DNA of 64,000 bases from Marinospirillum sp031581385 (GTDB lineage Bacteria > Pseudomonadota > Gammaproteobacteria > Pseudomonadales > Halomonadaceae): positions 62,001 through 126,000 of the forward strand of contig NZ_CP085242.1 in assembly GCF_044810985.1 (NCBI RefSeq). Direction: 5' to 3'. A program made the position numbers and the translations under genes. Below the pieces are notes generated by a model that was given only the letters and a program-made list of their open reading frames with translations, did no database searches and had not been told where the DNA came from. Positions 16,152 through 25,904 of the stretch are shown piece by piece; position 1 is the stretch's first letter; every line of letters starts with the position of its first letter.

Positions 16152-17141
16152 TTATTCCATTCTCAGCTCTTCACCCCGCCCATGCGGTTCTTCCAGATTC
16201 AGCCTCGGGCCCTTGGGTACGATGCGTGTGGGGTTGATCATGTCGTGGCTTTGGTAGTAGTGGCCTTTGATGTGTTGAAAGTCCACGGTTTCCTTGATGC
16301 CCGGCCATTGGTAAAGCTCACGCAGGTAGCCGGAGAGGTGGGGGTAGTCGGCAATGCGCTGCAGGTTGCATTTGAAGTGGCCGACGTAGACGGCATCAAA
16401 ACGCACCAGGGTGGTGAATAAACGCCAGTCGGCTTCGGTGAGGGTGTCTCCGCACAGGTAGCGGCGGCTGGCAAGGCGTTCGTCCAGCCAGTCCAGGGCT
16501 TTAAACAGGGGTTCTACAGCCTCTTCATAGGCTTGCTGGGTGGTGGCAAAGCCGGATTTGTAAACACCGTTGTTCACTTCATCATAAACCCGGGCATTCA
16601 CTTCATCGATTTCCTGACGCAATTGCTCAGGGTAGAAATCACCCGCCTTGGCCCCCACTTCATCAAAAGCGCTGTTGAACATGCGGATGATGTCCGCTGA
16701 TTCATTGCTGACAAGGGTTTGCTGGTGTTTATCCCAGAGCACAGGAACGGTCACCCGGCCTGAATACTTGGGGTCAGCCGTGGTGTAAACCTGGTGCATG
16801 AATTCAGCCTGGTTAACGCTGTCTGGAATAACACCTGGCCCTGACTGAAAGGTCCAGCCGTTTTCAGCCATGTACCAGTGCACCACGGAAAGATCAATCA
16901 TCTTTTCCAGGCCCTTGAGCTTGCGAAAGATCAGGGTGCGGTGAGCCCAGGGGCAGGCCAGGGAAACATAAAGGTGATAGCGCCCCGGTTCGGCCTTGAA
17001 CCCAGCCTCCCCGGTAGAGCCAGCGCTGCCATCGGTAGTGACCCAGTTGCGAAACTGGCTTTGTGAGCGTTCAAAACGCCCGCCGGTGGAGTCGGTGTCA
17101 TACCACTGGTCATGCCACTGACCATCAACAAGAAGTCCCAT
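16152..17141 (-). CDS. Glutathionyl-hydroquinone reductase-like glutathione S-transferase (YqjG family)
   Basis: 329 residues. The thioredoxin-like domain contains the catalytic block SLACPWAHR, with the Cys typical of Xi-class transferases (YqjG/EcmB, glutathionyl-hydroquinone reductases). Further family marks are VPVLWDKHQQTLVSNESADIIRMFN and a C-terminal domain with GDTLTEADWRLFTTLVRFDAVYVGHFKCN. It reduces glutathionyl-hydroquinones to hydroquinones in characterised members. ATG 17141 has GGAGG 6 bp upstream; the longer frame to 17213 lacks support. Divergent from a GGDEF gene. Confidence 0.9.
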   Translation of the reverse strand: MGLLVDGQWHDQWYDTDSTGGRFERSQSQFRNWVTTDGSAGSTGEAGFKAEPGRYHLYVSLACPWAHRTLIFRKLKGLEKMIDLSVVHWYMAENGWTFQSGPGVIPDSVNQAEFMHQVYTTADPKYSGRVTVPVLWDKHQQTLVSNESADIIRMFNSAFDEVGAKAGDFYPEQLRQEIDEVNARVYDEVNNGVYKSGFATTQQAYEEAVEPLFKALDWLDERLASRRYLCGDTLTEADWRLFTTLVRFDAVYVGHFKCNLQRIADYPHLSGYLRELYQWPGIKETVDFQHIKGHYYQSHDMINPTRIVPKGPRLNLEEPHGRGEELRME

Positions 17142-17256
17142 TAGGCCTCCAATCAATAATGAATTTGCTGTCGAGTATAGGACATTACGCAACAGTCGAC
17201 AGGATTGTAGCACTCATGTATAAGAAACAAACCATTCAAGAATCAGGCGGTCTGTT

Positions 17257-18129
17257 ATGAACCAGCAGGAACCCAAAGATCTGGACCACTTTCTGGGCGA
17301 CCTTCGCCGGGCCTTGAAAGCCCAGGAGCGTTATCTGTTGAATGTGCTTTTTCAACTGCAGTTTCCTGAATTGGAGGGTGGCCTGGAACCGGGATTTGAT
17401 CGCGGGGACGCTGACAGCTTTGCACAGTGGCTGTCCGATAAGTATGTGGATCAAATCAATGAGAGTGTGTTTTTTCGCCGTCTTCTGATTCAGCAGGAGC
17501 AGTTGACTTTACTGGCCACTCAGCAACTGGACAAGGCCCAGGCCGGTGAGCTGGATTCAGCCGGTTATGCGACTTTTTTAAGAGCCGTGCAGCGTTTTAA
17601 TGAGTTGGCCGATCAATTGCGCACGGACGTCACTTCCTCCCTCATCGAACTGGATGAACTCACGGGTCTGTTCAACCGCAATGTGATGGACCGCGACCTG
17701 ACCGAAGAACTGGAGCATTCCCAGCGCAGTGAGCGAAGCTTTGCCGTGGCGATGCTGGATATAGATCACTTCAAAAAGGTGAATGATACCCACGGTCATG
17801 CTTTTGGCGACCAGATTCTGGTGCAGTTGGCCGAAGCCATGGAAGAGTCCCTGCGGCCTTATGATCGCGTGTATCGCTATGGCGGTGAGGAGTTTCTGAT
17901 TCTCTTGCAGGACACCCGGATCAAATCAGCCGAAAAGGTTCTGGAAAGGCTGCGCGAGACCATTGGTTCCCATAAAATGGGCAATGATGACCTGAAGATT
18001 GAGGTTACGGTTTCCATGGGTGTGGCTGATTCATCACAATTTGAATCTGTTCAGGATCTGGTGGAAACTGCGGATAAAGCCCTTTATAAAGCTAAGGAAA
18101 ATGGACGCAACCGTGTGGAAGTCGCTTAA
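17257..18129 (+). CDS. Soluble diguanylate cyclase (GGDEF)
   Basis: 290 residues, no membrane segments. The N-terminal 125 residues are helical and not recognised (FLGDLRRALKAQERYLLNVLF, FFRRLLIQQEQLTLLATQQLD). The GGDEF domain covers about 130-290: DELTGLFNR, LDIDHFKKVNDTHGH, active site GGEEF at 209-213, inhibitory I-site RPYD at 200-203 exactly five residues before it, and the C-terminal DKALYKAKENGRNRVEV. It should make cyclic di-GMP and be feedback inhibited. The next gene begins at the base after its stop, so the two are coupled. Confidence 0.92.
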   Translation: MNQQEPKDLDHFLGDLRRALKAQERYLLNVLFQLQFPELEGGLEPGFDRGDADSFAQWLSDKYVDQINESVFFRRLLIQQEQLTLLATQQLDKAQAGELDSAGYATFLRAVQRFNELADQLRTDVTSSLIELDELTGLFNRNVMDRDLTEELEHSQRSERSFAVAMLDIDHFKKVNDTHGHAFGDQILVQLAEAMEESLRPYDRVYRYGGEEFLILLQDTRIKSAEKVLERLRETIGSHKMGNDDLKIEVTVSMGVADSSQFESVQDLVETADKALYKAKENGRNRVEVA

Positions 18130-20136
18130 TTGAATTCTGAACAACTTCTGGAAAAACTGGCCGCCCAGGACGATGCCTTGCAACTGGCGCAGCAGCTGGT
18201 GGGCTGGCTGCGTCAGAGTGGTTCAACCCAGGCTGGTGAACACTTTACTGATTTTCTGGCCCTGCTGAAATGCCGCCCCGAGACTGCCCGGCAGCTGGGG
18301 CAAACAGTTTATGCAGGTCTTGAGCAGACCCATATCTACCCGGCACTGGTCACCCTGGGCATTTTTTCGCGCCGAGGTTTTGGCCGTGAATTGATCAACC
18401 GTCTTTACGATCGAATCAATCCGCCTCCCAGGGATCTGGGCAACCTGCGTGATCTGCTGGCGATTATTTTTCATCGTGCCGATGATGACCTCTGGCTGCA
18501 AACCCTTCCTGAAGATGCCTGGCTGCAGTTGTTTCAGGTTCTGAGTGAACCTCTGGACGAGAAAGAAAAACGGAACCTGGGTCGGCATTTTTATCAGGAA
18601 GTGCTTTATTCACTGGAAATGTTGTCGATCTGGGTGGCGGCTGAAGAATTGGAACCGGATTTGATGCGCATTGATAAGCGCCTGATTGATGATGACTCTT
18701 CATTTATTGCCTTACAGCGGGAAATGCAGCGATTGATTGCCAGCGGCTGGAAGCAGCTGGGAGACCCGGAATACGCCCTGGAGGACACCGAACATCTCTG
18801 GGTGATGCTGGATCAAAGTCACGAGCAGGTGGCCCGGCTTAGACGCAGAGGGGCGGGTGCCGGTTCTTCGGTGGCTCTGGCCCATCTTCTGGAGCGCCTG
18901 GATCAAACCCTGACCCGTCTGGAAGCTCTGCTGGGTATTCTGGTGAATCAAGCTTCTGCTGAGTCGTCGCAAACCGCCGCTCAGTTAGTTAATCAACTGC
19001 TGCTTGCCAATATTGAAAAACAGGGGATCAAGCCCCTCTGGACCAGCAGTACCGGCATGTTGTCACGGAGCATCACTCAGAACAAAAACGATCATGGTGA
19101 GCACTATATCGCCAAAGATAAACGTAGTTTTCTGGCACTGGTGCGTTCGGCTGCGGGAGCCGGGGTCATCATAGCTCTGCTGGCTTTATTGAAAATCGGC
19201 ATTACTCATCTGGGACTGACACCAGGGTTGACCACCCTTCTGGTGAGTCTGAATTACGGCCTGGGTTTTGTGCTGGTGCATCTACTGCACTTCACCATCG
19301 CCACCAAACAACCGGCCATGACGGCGGCCAGTTTTGCCTCGGAAGTGGAAAAAGGTGAAAACGGACGAGCCACCAACCGTAAACTGGCAGGGTTGTTGAT
19401 TGAAGTGAATCGCTCCCAGTGGGCCGCGGTCTGGGGGAATGTTGCCACCGCCATTCTGGTGGCGGTCAGCCTTTCATGGCTGGTTGCCTGGCTGTTTAAT
19501 CAGTCATTGCTGGGAAGTGAACAGGTGGGTTATCAACTGGCTGCCTTGTCGCCCATCACCGGTCTGGCGCTTTTTTATGCCGCGATTGCCGGGGTCTGGT
19601 TGTTTTGTTCCGGGATTATTGCCGGTTTTTTTGATAACCGGGCGGATTACCTGGAAATGCGCGAGCGCCTGCGTTATCACCCCTTGATGGTGCGCTTGTT
19701 CAATGAGGAGCGCCGTTCCCGGTTGGCGGATTATCTGCATGATAACTATGGAGCCCTGGCCGGTAACTTTTTCTTCGGTGTACTGCTGGGTATGACTGGC
19801 TATATCGGCTACCTGACCGGCTTGCCGCTGGATATCCGCCATGTCGCCTTCTCATCAGCCAACCTGGGTTATGCGGGGATCAGCGGCTCACTGGGCATTC
19901 TGGAATGGTTGTATTATTTGCTGCTGGTGCTGCTGATCGGCTTTGTGAATCTCTGGGTGAGTTTCGCGCTGGCCCTGAGTGTGGCCCTGCGTGCCCGGAA
20001 CACCGAGATCAGCCGCTTCCGGGATCTTTTTGCCAGGCTATGGGAAGAGATTCGGCAAAGACCTTTGATACTCTTCTTCCCCCCCGTACAGGTCTTGTCG
20101 GAGAAAAAAGACAAGGAGTTTCCCCGGTCTCAGTAG
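18130..20136 (+). CDS. Gcr-family (COG4389) membrane protein, 'site-specific recombinase' by name only
   Basis: 668 residues. The first 330 are soluble and helical (FLALLKCRPETARQLGQTVYAGLEQTHIYPALVTLGIFSRRGFGRELINRLYDRINPPP). The rest holds about six or seven transmembrane helices (FLALVRSAAGAGVIIALLALL, TLLVSLNYGLGFVLVHLLHFTIA, NVATAILVAVSLSWLVAWLF, FYAAIAGVWLFCSGIIAGFF, NFFFGVLLGMTGYIGYLTGL, LLLVLLIGFVNLWVSFALAL). This matches the family annotated as recombinase Gcr, but no recombinase catalytic motif is visible and a membrane role is more likely. Start is TTG 18130, directly abutting the stop of the diguanylate cyclase, so coupled expression is expected. It converges with the next gene, overlapping by 7 bp. 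Confidence 0.78.
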   Translation: MNSEQLLEKLAAQDDALQLAQQLVGWLRQSGSTQAGEHFTDFLALLKCRPETARQLGQTVYAGLEQTHIYPALVTLGIFSRRGFGRELINRLYDRINPPPRDLGNLRDLLAIIFHRADDDLWLQTLPEDAWLQLFQVLSEPLDEKEKRNLGRHFYQEVLYSLEMLSIWVAAEELEPDLMRIDKRLIDDDSSFIALQREMQRLIASGWKQLGDPEYALEDTEHLWVMLDQSHEQVARLRRRGAGAGSSVALAHLLERLDQTLTRLEALLGILVNQASAESSQTAAQLVNQLLLANIEKQGIKPLWTSSTGMLSRSITQNKNDHGEHYIAKDKRSFLALVRSAAGAGVIIALLALLKIGITHLGLTPGLTTLLVSLNYGLGFVLVHLLHFTIATKQPAMTAASFASEVEKGENGRATNRKLAGLLIEVNRSQWAAVWGNVATAILVAVSLSWLVAWLFNQSLLGSEQVGYQLAALSPITGLALFYAAIAGVWLFCSGIIAGFFDNRADYLEMRERLRYHPLMVRLFNEERRSRLADYLHDNYGALAGNFFFGVLLGMTGYIGYLTGLPLDIRHVAFSSANLGYAGISGSLGILEWLYYLLLVLLIGFVNLWVSFALALSVALRARNTEISRFRDLFARLWEEIRQRPLILFFPPVQVLSEKKDKEFPRSQ

Positions 20137-22289
20137 TTATTGCCTGCGACTTCCACCCGATTGCGCCCCTTCTGCTTGGCCCGATAAAGGGCCTTGTCCG
20201 CAGCTTTTAACAGTTCATCCGGGTTCAGGGCCTGGTCAGGCCAGCTGGCCACGCCCAGTGAAATGGTGATCTGACCAAGATCCTGTTCCAGATAAGTCAG
20301 GGGGCTGGAAGTCACCTTGTCCAGCAATTCCTGAGCACGGATGACGGCGGTTTCTTTACCGGTGCCGGGTAGCAGGACAACAAATTCTTCGCCGCCAAAA
20401 CGACAGGGAATATCGGTTTCCCGAAAATGCTCCAGCAGAACCTGACTCAGGGTGTAGAGCACCCAGTCTCCGGCTTCATGGCCATGGCTGTCGTTAAAAT
20501 TTTTGAAGTGATCAATATCACAAATCAAGAGTGAAAGAGGTCTTTTATTGCGCTTGGCCAGAGCAATTTCCCTTTCCAGGGCCTCGTCCATAAAGCGCCG
20601 GTTTTTCAGACCAGTCAGGGCATCTTCATATGACAGGCGTTGTAGATTCTGGCGGATTTTCAGGCTGGTCAGGCTCATGGATAGACGCTCTGCAACCCGG
20701 CCCATAAAGCTGTTCAGCTGTTCGAGTTGATGCTGGTCAGTCAGGGAGGGATCCGGATTGAGGTGTATTTTGGCAAAGGTTTGAGCACCCAGGTGGATGT
20801 CTTCAAGAGTCAGGAACCATTGATAAGGACTGGGTGTGGAATCAGTGGTGTTGGTTCCCGGTACAGTCTTGTCGAGAAGTTGAATTCTGATTTTGTAAGG
20901 CTGAAAGGTCTGTGGCAGTTGTTGGTGCAGATAGTTTCCAGCCTGTTCCAGAGTCTGGAAGGACTGAAGTTCCGCAACCAGTTCTTCGAGTTCCCGGGCA
21001 TGACGATTCAACAGGGTAAGCTGGTTGGAGCGTTGCCTTTCCAGTTGTGCATAGGTTTGCAGGGAGGCAGTACGCTGCCTGATTCTGTCTTCCAGGCTGG
21101 CATTCAACTGGTGCAGGGCTTTCTGGGTGCGTTGATATTCACGCATGGAAATCACCATCAGGGTCAGAGCAAAAACCAGTACGCCAATCGACAGCGGGAA
21201 GCGTGCCCAGGGCAGAAAACCGTGCGCAACAGCCATATCCACCAGCAGAAATACCGCCAGCACCCAGAAAGCGGACATCACCAGGCGTTGATCCTGATTC
21301 AGGTTCTGAAAGTTTTTTGCAGTCAGATAAAGCAGCACCATCAGGGTCAGAATGAAAAGACCATCAAACAAGGGATAGGTGATGGACAGTTGCAGGACTC
21401 CGATCAAAGACAAGCCAAGAGCCAGAACCAGATACACCAGATGGGCCAGAGCCAGTTTTTTCATCAGGCCCTGCCCCTTGTTCTGGAACCATTCACTGAG
21501 TAACAGGGCAATGAAAACCGGCAGCAGGAAATAACCCGCTGCAGTCAGGTAGGTTCTGAACAGGGGAGCATCCATAACCAGCTGCACCGCCTGATTTTCG
21601 CCCAGAAGCTTGCTGCCGACCGCCAGAGTCAGCAGCCCCAGATAAATAAAGGGTCGGCGGTTGGTCTGCATGAAAGCAAAGGCAAAAGCAATCAGGCCCA
21701 TCAGAGTACAGAAAACGATCACCAGAAGATCCAGATAGGAGCTTTGGATGATTTCCAGCAGCAGATGAGAGCGCTCAAGAATTTTGACTTCACCCCAGAG
21801 GCCGATATCCGTGTAGTCGGAATAAACCCGAAAATGCAGGGTTTGCCCGGAGAAGCCTTCAGGCAGTTCAATCAGATGCCAGGGCCAGCCCTGGAAACGC
21901 CCGTGTCCTTCCTGATCAAATTCACCAAAAGTATAGATTTTCTCTGTACCCAGATAGACTTCAGCAATCAGATCGATGCTGTAAATATAGATGACCGGGT
22001 CTTGCCAGTGGTTGTCCGGCAATTGAGTGCGATACCAGGCATGAGTCTGCCCCTGACGCTTAGGCGGGTTGGATGGAAAGTCGATTGCCTGCCAGGCGCG
22101 TGGCTCCCTGTTTTGAGTCCAGAGAGGGCTACCGTCGTGAACGGGGGAGTCGCCCCAGCGATATTCCCAGCCTTGCAGATGCTGGGGTGAGGAAGCTGCA
22201 AAAGCTGATGATGAAAGCATGCCAAGCAGCAGAAGAATAACAACCGGAAGCTGACGGAAAAGATGAATCACTGCAGGAGAGTCAGGCAT
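20130..22289 (-). CDS. 7TMR-DISM diguanylate cyclase
   Basis: 719 residues. A signal sequence is followed by a periplasmic DISMED2-like domain (about 35-180: WYRTQLPDNHWQDPVIYIYSIDLIAEVYLGTEKIY, FRVYSDYTDIG), then seven transmembrane helices (about 185-390), a coiled-coil linker and a C-terminal GGDEF domain. The active site is GGEEF in CRFGGEEFVVLLPG, with I-site RETD five residues upstream. This layout senses a periplasmic ligand, often carbohydrate-like, and makes cyclic di-GMP. It ends with DKALYRAKQKGRNRVEV, almost the same as the GGDEF protein encoded at 17257, although the two proteins differ elsewhere. Confidence 0.92.
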   Translation of the reverse strand: MPDSPAVIHLFRQLPVVILLLLGMLSSSAFAASSPQHLQGWEYRWGDSPVHDGSPLWTQNREPRAWQAIDFPSNPPKRQGQTHAWYRTQLPDNHWQDPVIYIYSIDLIAEVYLGTEKIYTFGEFDQEGHGRFQGWPWHLIELPEGFSGQTLHFRVYSDYTDIGLWGEVKILERSHLLLEIIQSSYLDLLVIVFCTLMGLIAFAFAFMQTNRRPFIYLGLLTLAVGSKLLGENQAVQLVMDAPLFRTYLTAAGYFLLPVFIALLLSEWFQNKGQGLMKKLALAHLVYLVLALGLSLIGVLQLSITYPLFDGLFILTLMVLLYLTAKNFQNLNQDQRLVMSAFWVLAVFLLVDMAVAHGFLPWARFPLSIGVLVFALTLMVISMREYQRTQKALHQLNASLEDRIRQRTASLQTYAQLERQRSNQLTLLNRHARELEELVAELQSFQTLEQAGNYLHQQLPQTFQPYKIRIQLLDKTVPGTNTTDSTPSPYQWFLTLEDIHLGAQTFAKIHLNPDPSLTDQHQLEQLNSFMGRVAERLSMSLTSLKIRQNLQRLSYEDALTGLKNRRFMDEALEREIALAKRNKRPLSLLICDIDHFKNFNDSHGHEAGDWVLYTLSQVLLEHFRETDIPCRFGGEEFVVLLPGTGKETAVIRAQELLDKVTSSPLTYLEQDLGQITISLGVASWPDQALNPDELLKAADKALYRAKQKGRNRVEVAGNNY

Positions 22290-22356
22290 GGCAGATCCAG
22301 GTTCATATGCTTGATAACATTGTTCCTTAATTCATCTTTATTAGCCAGCCTTAAAG

Positions 22357-23250
22357 TTATGTTTGTGGAAGAACATCCACAGCAACATTCAGTTGATGAC
22401 GACCACCGCCATTCATCACTCCTTTGAGTGGGGTGACATCGGAATAATCTCTGCCCCAGCCCAGGGTGATGTAGCGTTCATTGGGTGTGCTGCCGTTGGT
22501 TGGGTCAATTTCCAGCCAGCCATAATCAGGTATGAACACACTCACCCAGGCATGACTGGCATCGGCTCCCAGCAGTTTTTCCTGGCCGGGGGGTGGCTGG
22601 GTTTCCAGGTAACCACTGACATAGCGGGCTGCCAGACCCAGAGAGCGTAACGCGGCAATGGCCAGGTGAGCAAAGTCCTGGCATACCCCTCTGCGGTTTT
22701 CCAGAACTTCCAGCACGGGTGTGGCCAGGGTAGTAAAGTCAGGGTCGTAGCTGAATTCTTCAAAAATCCTCTGGTTGAAATCCAGAAGTGCAGGCAAGAG
22801 GGGGCGCTGAGGCTGAAAACTTTGCTGGGCAAAATCGGTCAGTTCAGCCTGTTTTTGCGCAAAAGGTGAATCCAGAGTAAACAAGCGAGCTTCCAGGCAG
22901 GCGGCTGCCTTGACCGGGTGGTGCCTGTGATTTCCGGGAGCCAAAAGCTGAGCGGCGGACTCCCAGGCCGGGGTCTGAATATCCGGTAGAGCGCGCGGCT
23001 GGGTGGTTACCTGACTGGTCACTGTTACTTCCAGGCAGGTGTGAATGGCCTGCAGAGTAAAATAAACCACCTGGTTGCCGAAAAAATCTCTTCTTTCCTG
23101 CTGGCGCAGGGGTTCTGGGGTGATGCTGAGCTGAGTGTTTTCACAGTATTGCCATGGCAGATTTCTGGGCAGCAAACGGGCTTCGTTATGGCTGAGAGTG
23201 ACGCTGGTTTCATAGTCATAGCGAGTGGTATGGCGCAGCAGATATTTCAT
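22357..23250 (-). CDS. Transglutaminase-like protease family protein
   Basis: 297 residues. Begins MKYLLRHTTRYDYETSVTLSHNEARLLPR, the N-terminal beta domain that precedes bacterial transglutaminase-like domains. Catalytic triad: Cys190 in RRGVCQDFAHL, His233 in DASHAWVSVF, Asp249 in LEIDPTN. Such proteins are probably cysteine peptidases or amidases rather than true transglutaminases. The gene starts 7 bp after the stop of the ATP-grasp/alpha-E fusion gene, so both are one operon. This trio is a conserved cluster in many bacteria, predicted to build and process an unknown peptide or amide-linked product. Confidence 0.9.
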   Translation of the reverse strand: MKYLLRHTTRYDYETSVTLSHNEARLLPRNLPWQYCENTQLSITPEPLRQQERRDFFGNQVVYFTLQAIHTCLEVTVTSQVTTQPRALPDIQTPAWESAAQLLAPGNHRHHPVKAAACLEARLFTLDSPFAQKQAELTDFAQQSFQPQRPLLPALLDFNQRIFEEFSYDPDFTTLATPVLEVLENRRGVCQDFAHLAIAALRSLGLAARYVSGYLETQPPPGQEKLLGADASHAWVSVFIPDYGWLEIDPTNGSTPNERYITLGWGRDYSDVTPLKGVMNGGGRHQLNVAVDVLPQT

Positions 23251-23257
23251 GTCAGGT

Positions 23258-25849
23258 TCAGCCTTTCGCTTGCAGGGACACCAGCTGTCTGGGCGTTTCC
23301 ACATGGCTGAAATGGCTATGGGAGATAGCGTCAGACAGTTGGTGAAGGGGCCGTAACAGAGCATCAAGAAGCTCCTCAAGAGCTGTGTGGGCAATTTCAG
23401 AGGTTGCCGGATCAAGCAAACTGTCCGGGTCCACCAGATGCAGGGTGCTGGTGGCTTCGATGATCAGGCGATTTTCCAGGTTGCGAAAGGGCGTCATCTC
23501 GGGTTGCGGAAGCTTTTCAATCTGACGCTCCAGACGTTTGAGCATATAGCCAATGGAGCGAGGGTTGCTCTCATCAAACAGCAGCAGATCCAGAATAGCG
23601 GCTGGGTGCAACTGAGAGCGGTAACGGCGACGGTAAACTGTGAGGTTGTCTGTGGTGCTGAGTACCACTTCCCAAAGTGGAATGCCAGGTTTGCGGGCGG
23701 TGATCAAAGCCAGTTTCAGCAGCTCCAGACTGGAAATGACGCGCTCGGTGAAGCGCCCCAGATCCATGAAGCGCCAGCCATAATGGTGTGGCATGGTTTC
23801 ATTGCACAGGCCAAAAAAGGCAGCCAGGTGAGTGATGACTTCTTCCAGACTGGAACGTCCACCTGTGATCTCCTGGGCGCGCTGCAAACCCTGTATTTTA
23901 CGATGCAGGTGATTCAGGGTACGCCAGCTGTCATCACCTAAATGGTCACGAATGGCGCGGCTGTTACGCAGTAAATAGCTGAACAGCCAGGGCAGGCCAT
24001 CTGGGGTGTTTTCTGTAAACATTTCCAGAAGCCGGTTGCGTAAGTGTAGAAACTGCAGGCTGGTGCGGGTGTGAATCGCTGAGCTGTCCTTATCGTCTGT
24101 CAGGTTTTCCAGATCAGGCAAAGGCAGGCTCAGTGCGGTGAAAAGATCGGGGAGCAAGGTAGCCTGCAAAGGCAGATGGCCTTCTTCCAGCAGCTTGCTC
24201 AGCGTTTCACGCAGCAGGCGTGAACGGCTGTCCAGTCTTTCCCCGTAACGCCCCATCCAGAACAGACTGTCGGCCACCCGGCTGGGTAAATCCTGACTGT
24301 CACGGGTGACCCGGATCGGGCCGTGAGCCTGGAGCAAGAGGCTGACATGCGGTTGGGGAACCGGGGCCATGACCCAGATATCCTTGACCTGGCTGGAATC
24401 CATGACTGGTGTTCCGGGTTCGGCAATCCATGCCAAGCCACCAGGCATAATCCGCTGACGGCGCTTCTGAACCGGTTTGTCGATATCACTGGGATCGGCC
24501 AGGCTGAAAAACCTCAGATTTACCGGTTGTGCACCGATTTGCCCGGTCTGGCTGTCAAAGCAGGGGGAGGTGGCAGCCTGAAAAGGTTGCTGAGCCACAT
24601 ACAGATGAGGCACAGTCTGCAGTTCATCCAGAAAAGCTTTCTGCTCTGAAGTACTGAACTGCTGCGGTTCCAGAAGCTGGCCAGGGTTCTGGATATTTTT
24701 GAATTGCCAGCCTGCAGGCAGAGTCAACAGTTTTTCCAGGTTCTCTGGCTCACCACACCAGAGGGTGTTGCGGCTTTTAAGCAACAGCTTTTCACCCAAC
24801 AACAAATCGCACAGCTCCGGCATAAAGCAGGCCAGTGCCGGGTGCTCCAGTACACCAACGCCCAGAGCATTGGCAATTTCCACGTCACCCTGTCGAGCGG
24901 CCTGCATCAGGCCAGGTACGCCTAGCAGTGAATCGCCTCTTAATTCCAGAGGGTCACACCAGGGGTCATTAATATGGCGTACGATCACATCCACCGCTTT
25001 AAGGCCACCCAGGGTGCGCATGGACACCTGCCCATCTCTAACCACTAGATCGGCCCCTTCCACCAGAGAAAAGTTCATGTAATTGGCCAGCCAGGCATGC
25101 TCAAAATAACCTGGACTGCCTTGCCCGGGTGTCAGCAGGACAATATTGGGGTTATCGCGGTGTTTTCTGGCCAGTTCGGCCAGACAGCGATGTTGAGCCT
25201 GAAGGAAACTGGCCAGACGTCGCAAAGGGGCATCGCGATAGAGGTTGGGCAAAGCGCGTGCCAGAAGAACACGGTTTTCCAAAGCATAGCCAGCGCCGGA
25301 GGGAGCTTGGGTCCAATCACCCATAATTCGCCATTCACCCTGATGGTCGCGGGTGATATCCGTGCCATGCAGCAAAATCCAGGGCCGTTCACGTATCGCC
25401 TGGTGACCGGCTGCCGAAAACAGCCAAGCAGGGTGGGTGTAAACCAGCTCCGGGGGCAGAATACCTTCGTGAATTACTCGGCGTTCGCCGTAAAGATCGT
25501 CGACCAGAGCTTCGAGTAAACGGCTGCGCTGGATCAAGCCTTGTTCCAGTTTTTCCCATTCATCCGTGCTGATGACAAAAGGCAAGGGGTCCAGTTGCCA
25601 GGAACGCAGTTGACCTTCTTCATCTTCATAGACATTGAAGGTCACGCCATTTTCATGCAAAAGATCCTGAGTGGCTTCCGAGCAATGGCGCAATCCTTCC
25701 TGGCCCAATTCAGCTAGTTCATCCAACACCGGTTGCCAGTGAGCGCGGAATTCTCCCTGCTCATTGATCAGCTCATCATGCTGTCGAGCATCGGGATAGT
25801 TTTGCAGAAGCTGTTGCAGCGCCTGGTTAAAAGAGGATAGATTGAGCAT
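23258..25849 (-). CDS. Circularly permuted ATP-grasp fused to alpha-E domain
   Basis: About 863 residues. The N-terminal 500 residues are a circularly permuted type 2 ATP-grasp ligase (DUF404/DUF407). Marks include VTFNVYEDEEGQLRSWQLDPLPFVIS, WILLHGTDITRDHQGEWRIMGDWTQAPSGAGYALENR, IVLLTPGQGSPGYFEHAWLANYM and LVVRDGQVSMRTLGGLKAVDVIVRHI. The last 320 form a DUF403 alpha-E helical domain (RVADSLFWMGRYGERLDSRSRLLRETLSKL onward). In the second set of this locus the same two domains are separate genes. The likely ATG is 25849; the frame is open to an ATG at 25906 that overlaps the divergent gene start. The predicted activity is ATP-dependent peptide or amide bond formation. Confidence 0.9.
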   Translation of the reverse strand: MLNLSSFNQALQQLLQNYPDARQHDELINEQGEFRAHWQPVLDELAELGQEGLRHCSEATQDLLHENGVTFNVYEDEEGQLRSWQLDPLPFVISTDEWEKLEQGLIQRSRLLEALVDDLYGERRVIHEGILPPELVYTHPAWLFSAAGHQAIRERPWILLHGTDITRDHQGEWRIMGDWTQAPSGAGYALENRVLLARALPNLYRDAPLRRLASFLQAQHRCLAELARKHRDNPNIVLLTPGQGSPGYFEHAWLANYMNFSLVEGADLVVRDGQVSMRTLGGLKAVDVIVRHINDPWCDPLELRGDSLLGVPGLMQAARQGDVEIANALGVGVLEHPALACFMPELCDLLLGEKLLLKSRNTLWCGEPENLEKLLTLPAGWQFKNIQNPGQLLEPQQFSTSEQKAFLDELQTVPHLYVAQQPFQAATSPCFDSQTGQIGAQPVNLRFFSLADPSDIDKPVQKRRQRIMPGGLAWIAEPGTPVMDSSQVKDIWVMAPVPQPHVSLLLQAHGPIRVTRDSQDLPSRVADSLFWMGRYGERLDSRSRLLRETLSKLLEEGHLPLQATLLPDLFTALSLPLPDLENLTDDKDSSAIHTRTSLQFLHLRNRLLEMFTENTPDGLPWLFSYLLRNSRAIRDHLGDDSWRTLNHLHRKIQGLQRAQEITGGRSSLEEVITHLAAFFGLCNETMPHHYGWRFMDLGRFTERVISSLELLKLALITARKPGIPLWEVVLSTTDNLTVYRRRYRSQLHPAAILDLLLFDESNPRSIGYMLKRLERQIEKLPQPEMTPFRNLENRLIIEATSTLHLVDPDSLLDPATSEIAHTALEELLDALLRPLHQLSDAISHSHFSHVETPRQLVSLQAKG

Positions 25850-25904
25850 CTGGGTCAGATTCCTGGCACCTGAAAGTGGCTGCAAAAGGCCGCTGGAGAT
25901 TAAC

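Noticed and set aside
25850..25904. Sigma-54-like TGGCAC...TGC in the 55-bp divergent gap
   Set aside because: Spacing between the GG and GC elements is 12 or more instead of 10, so it does not fit a -24/-12 promoter.
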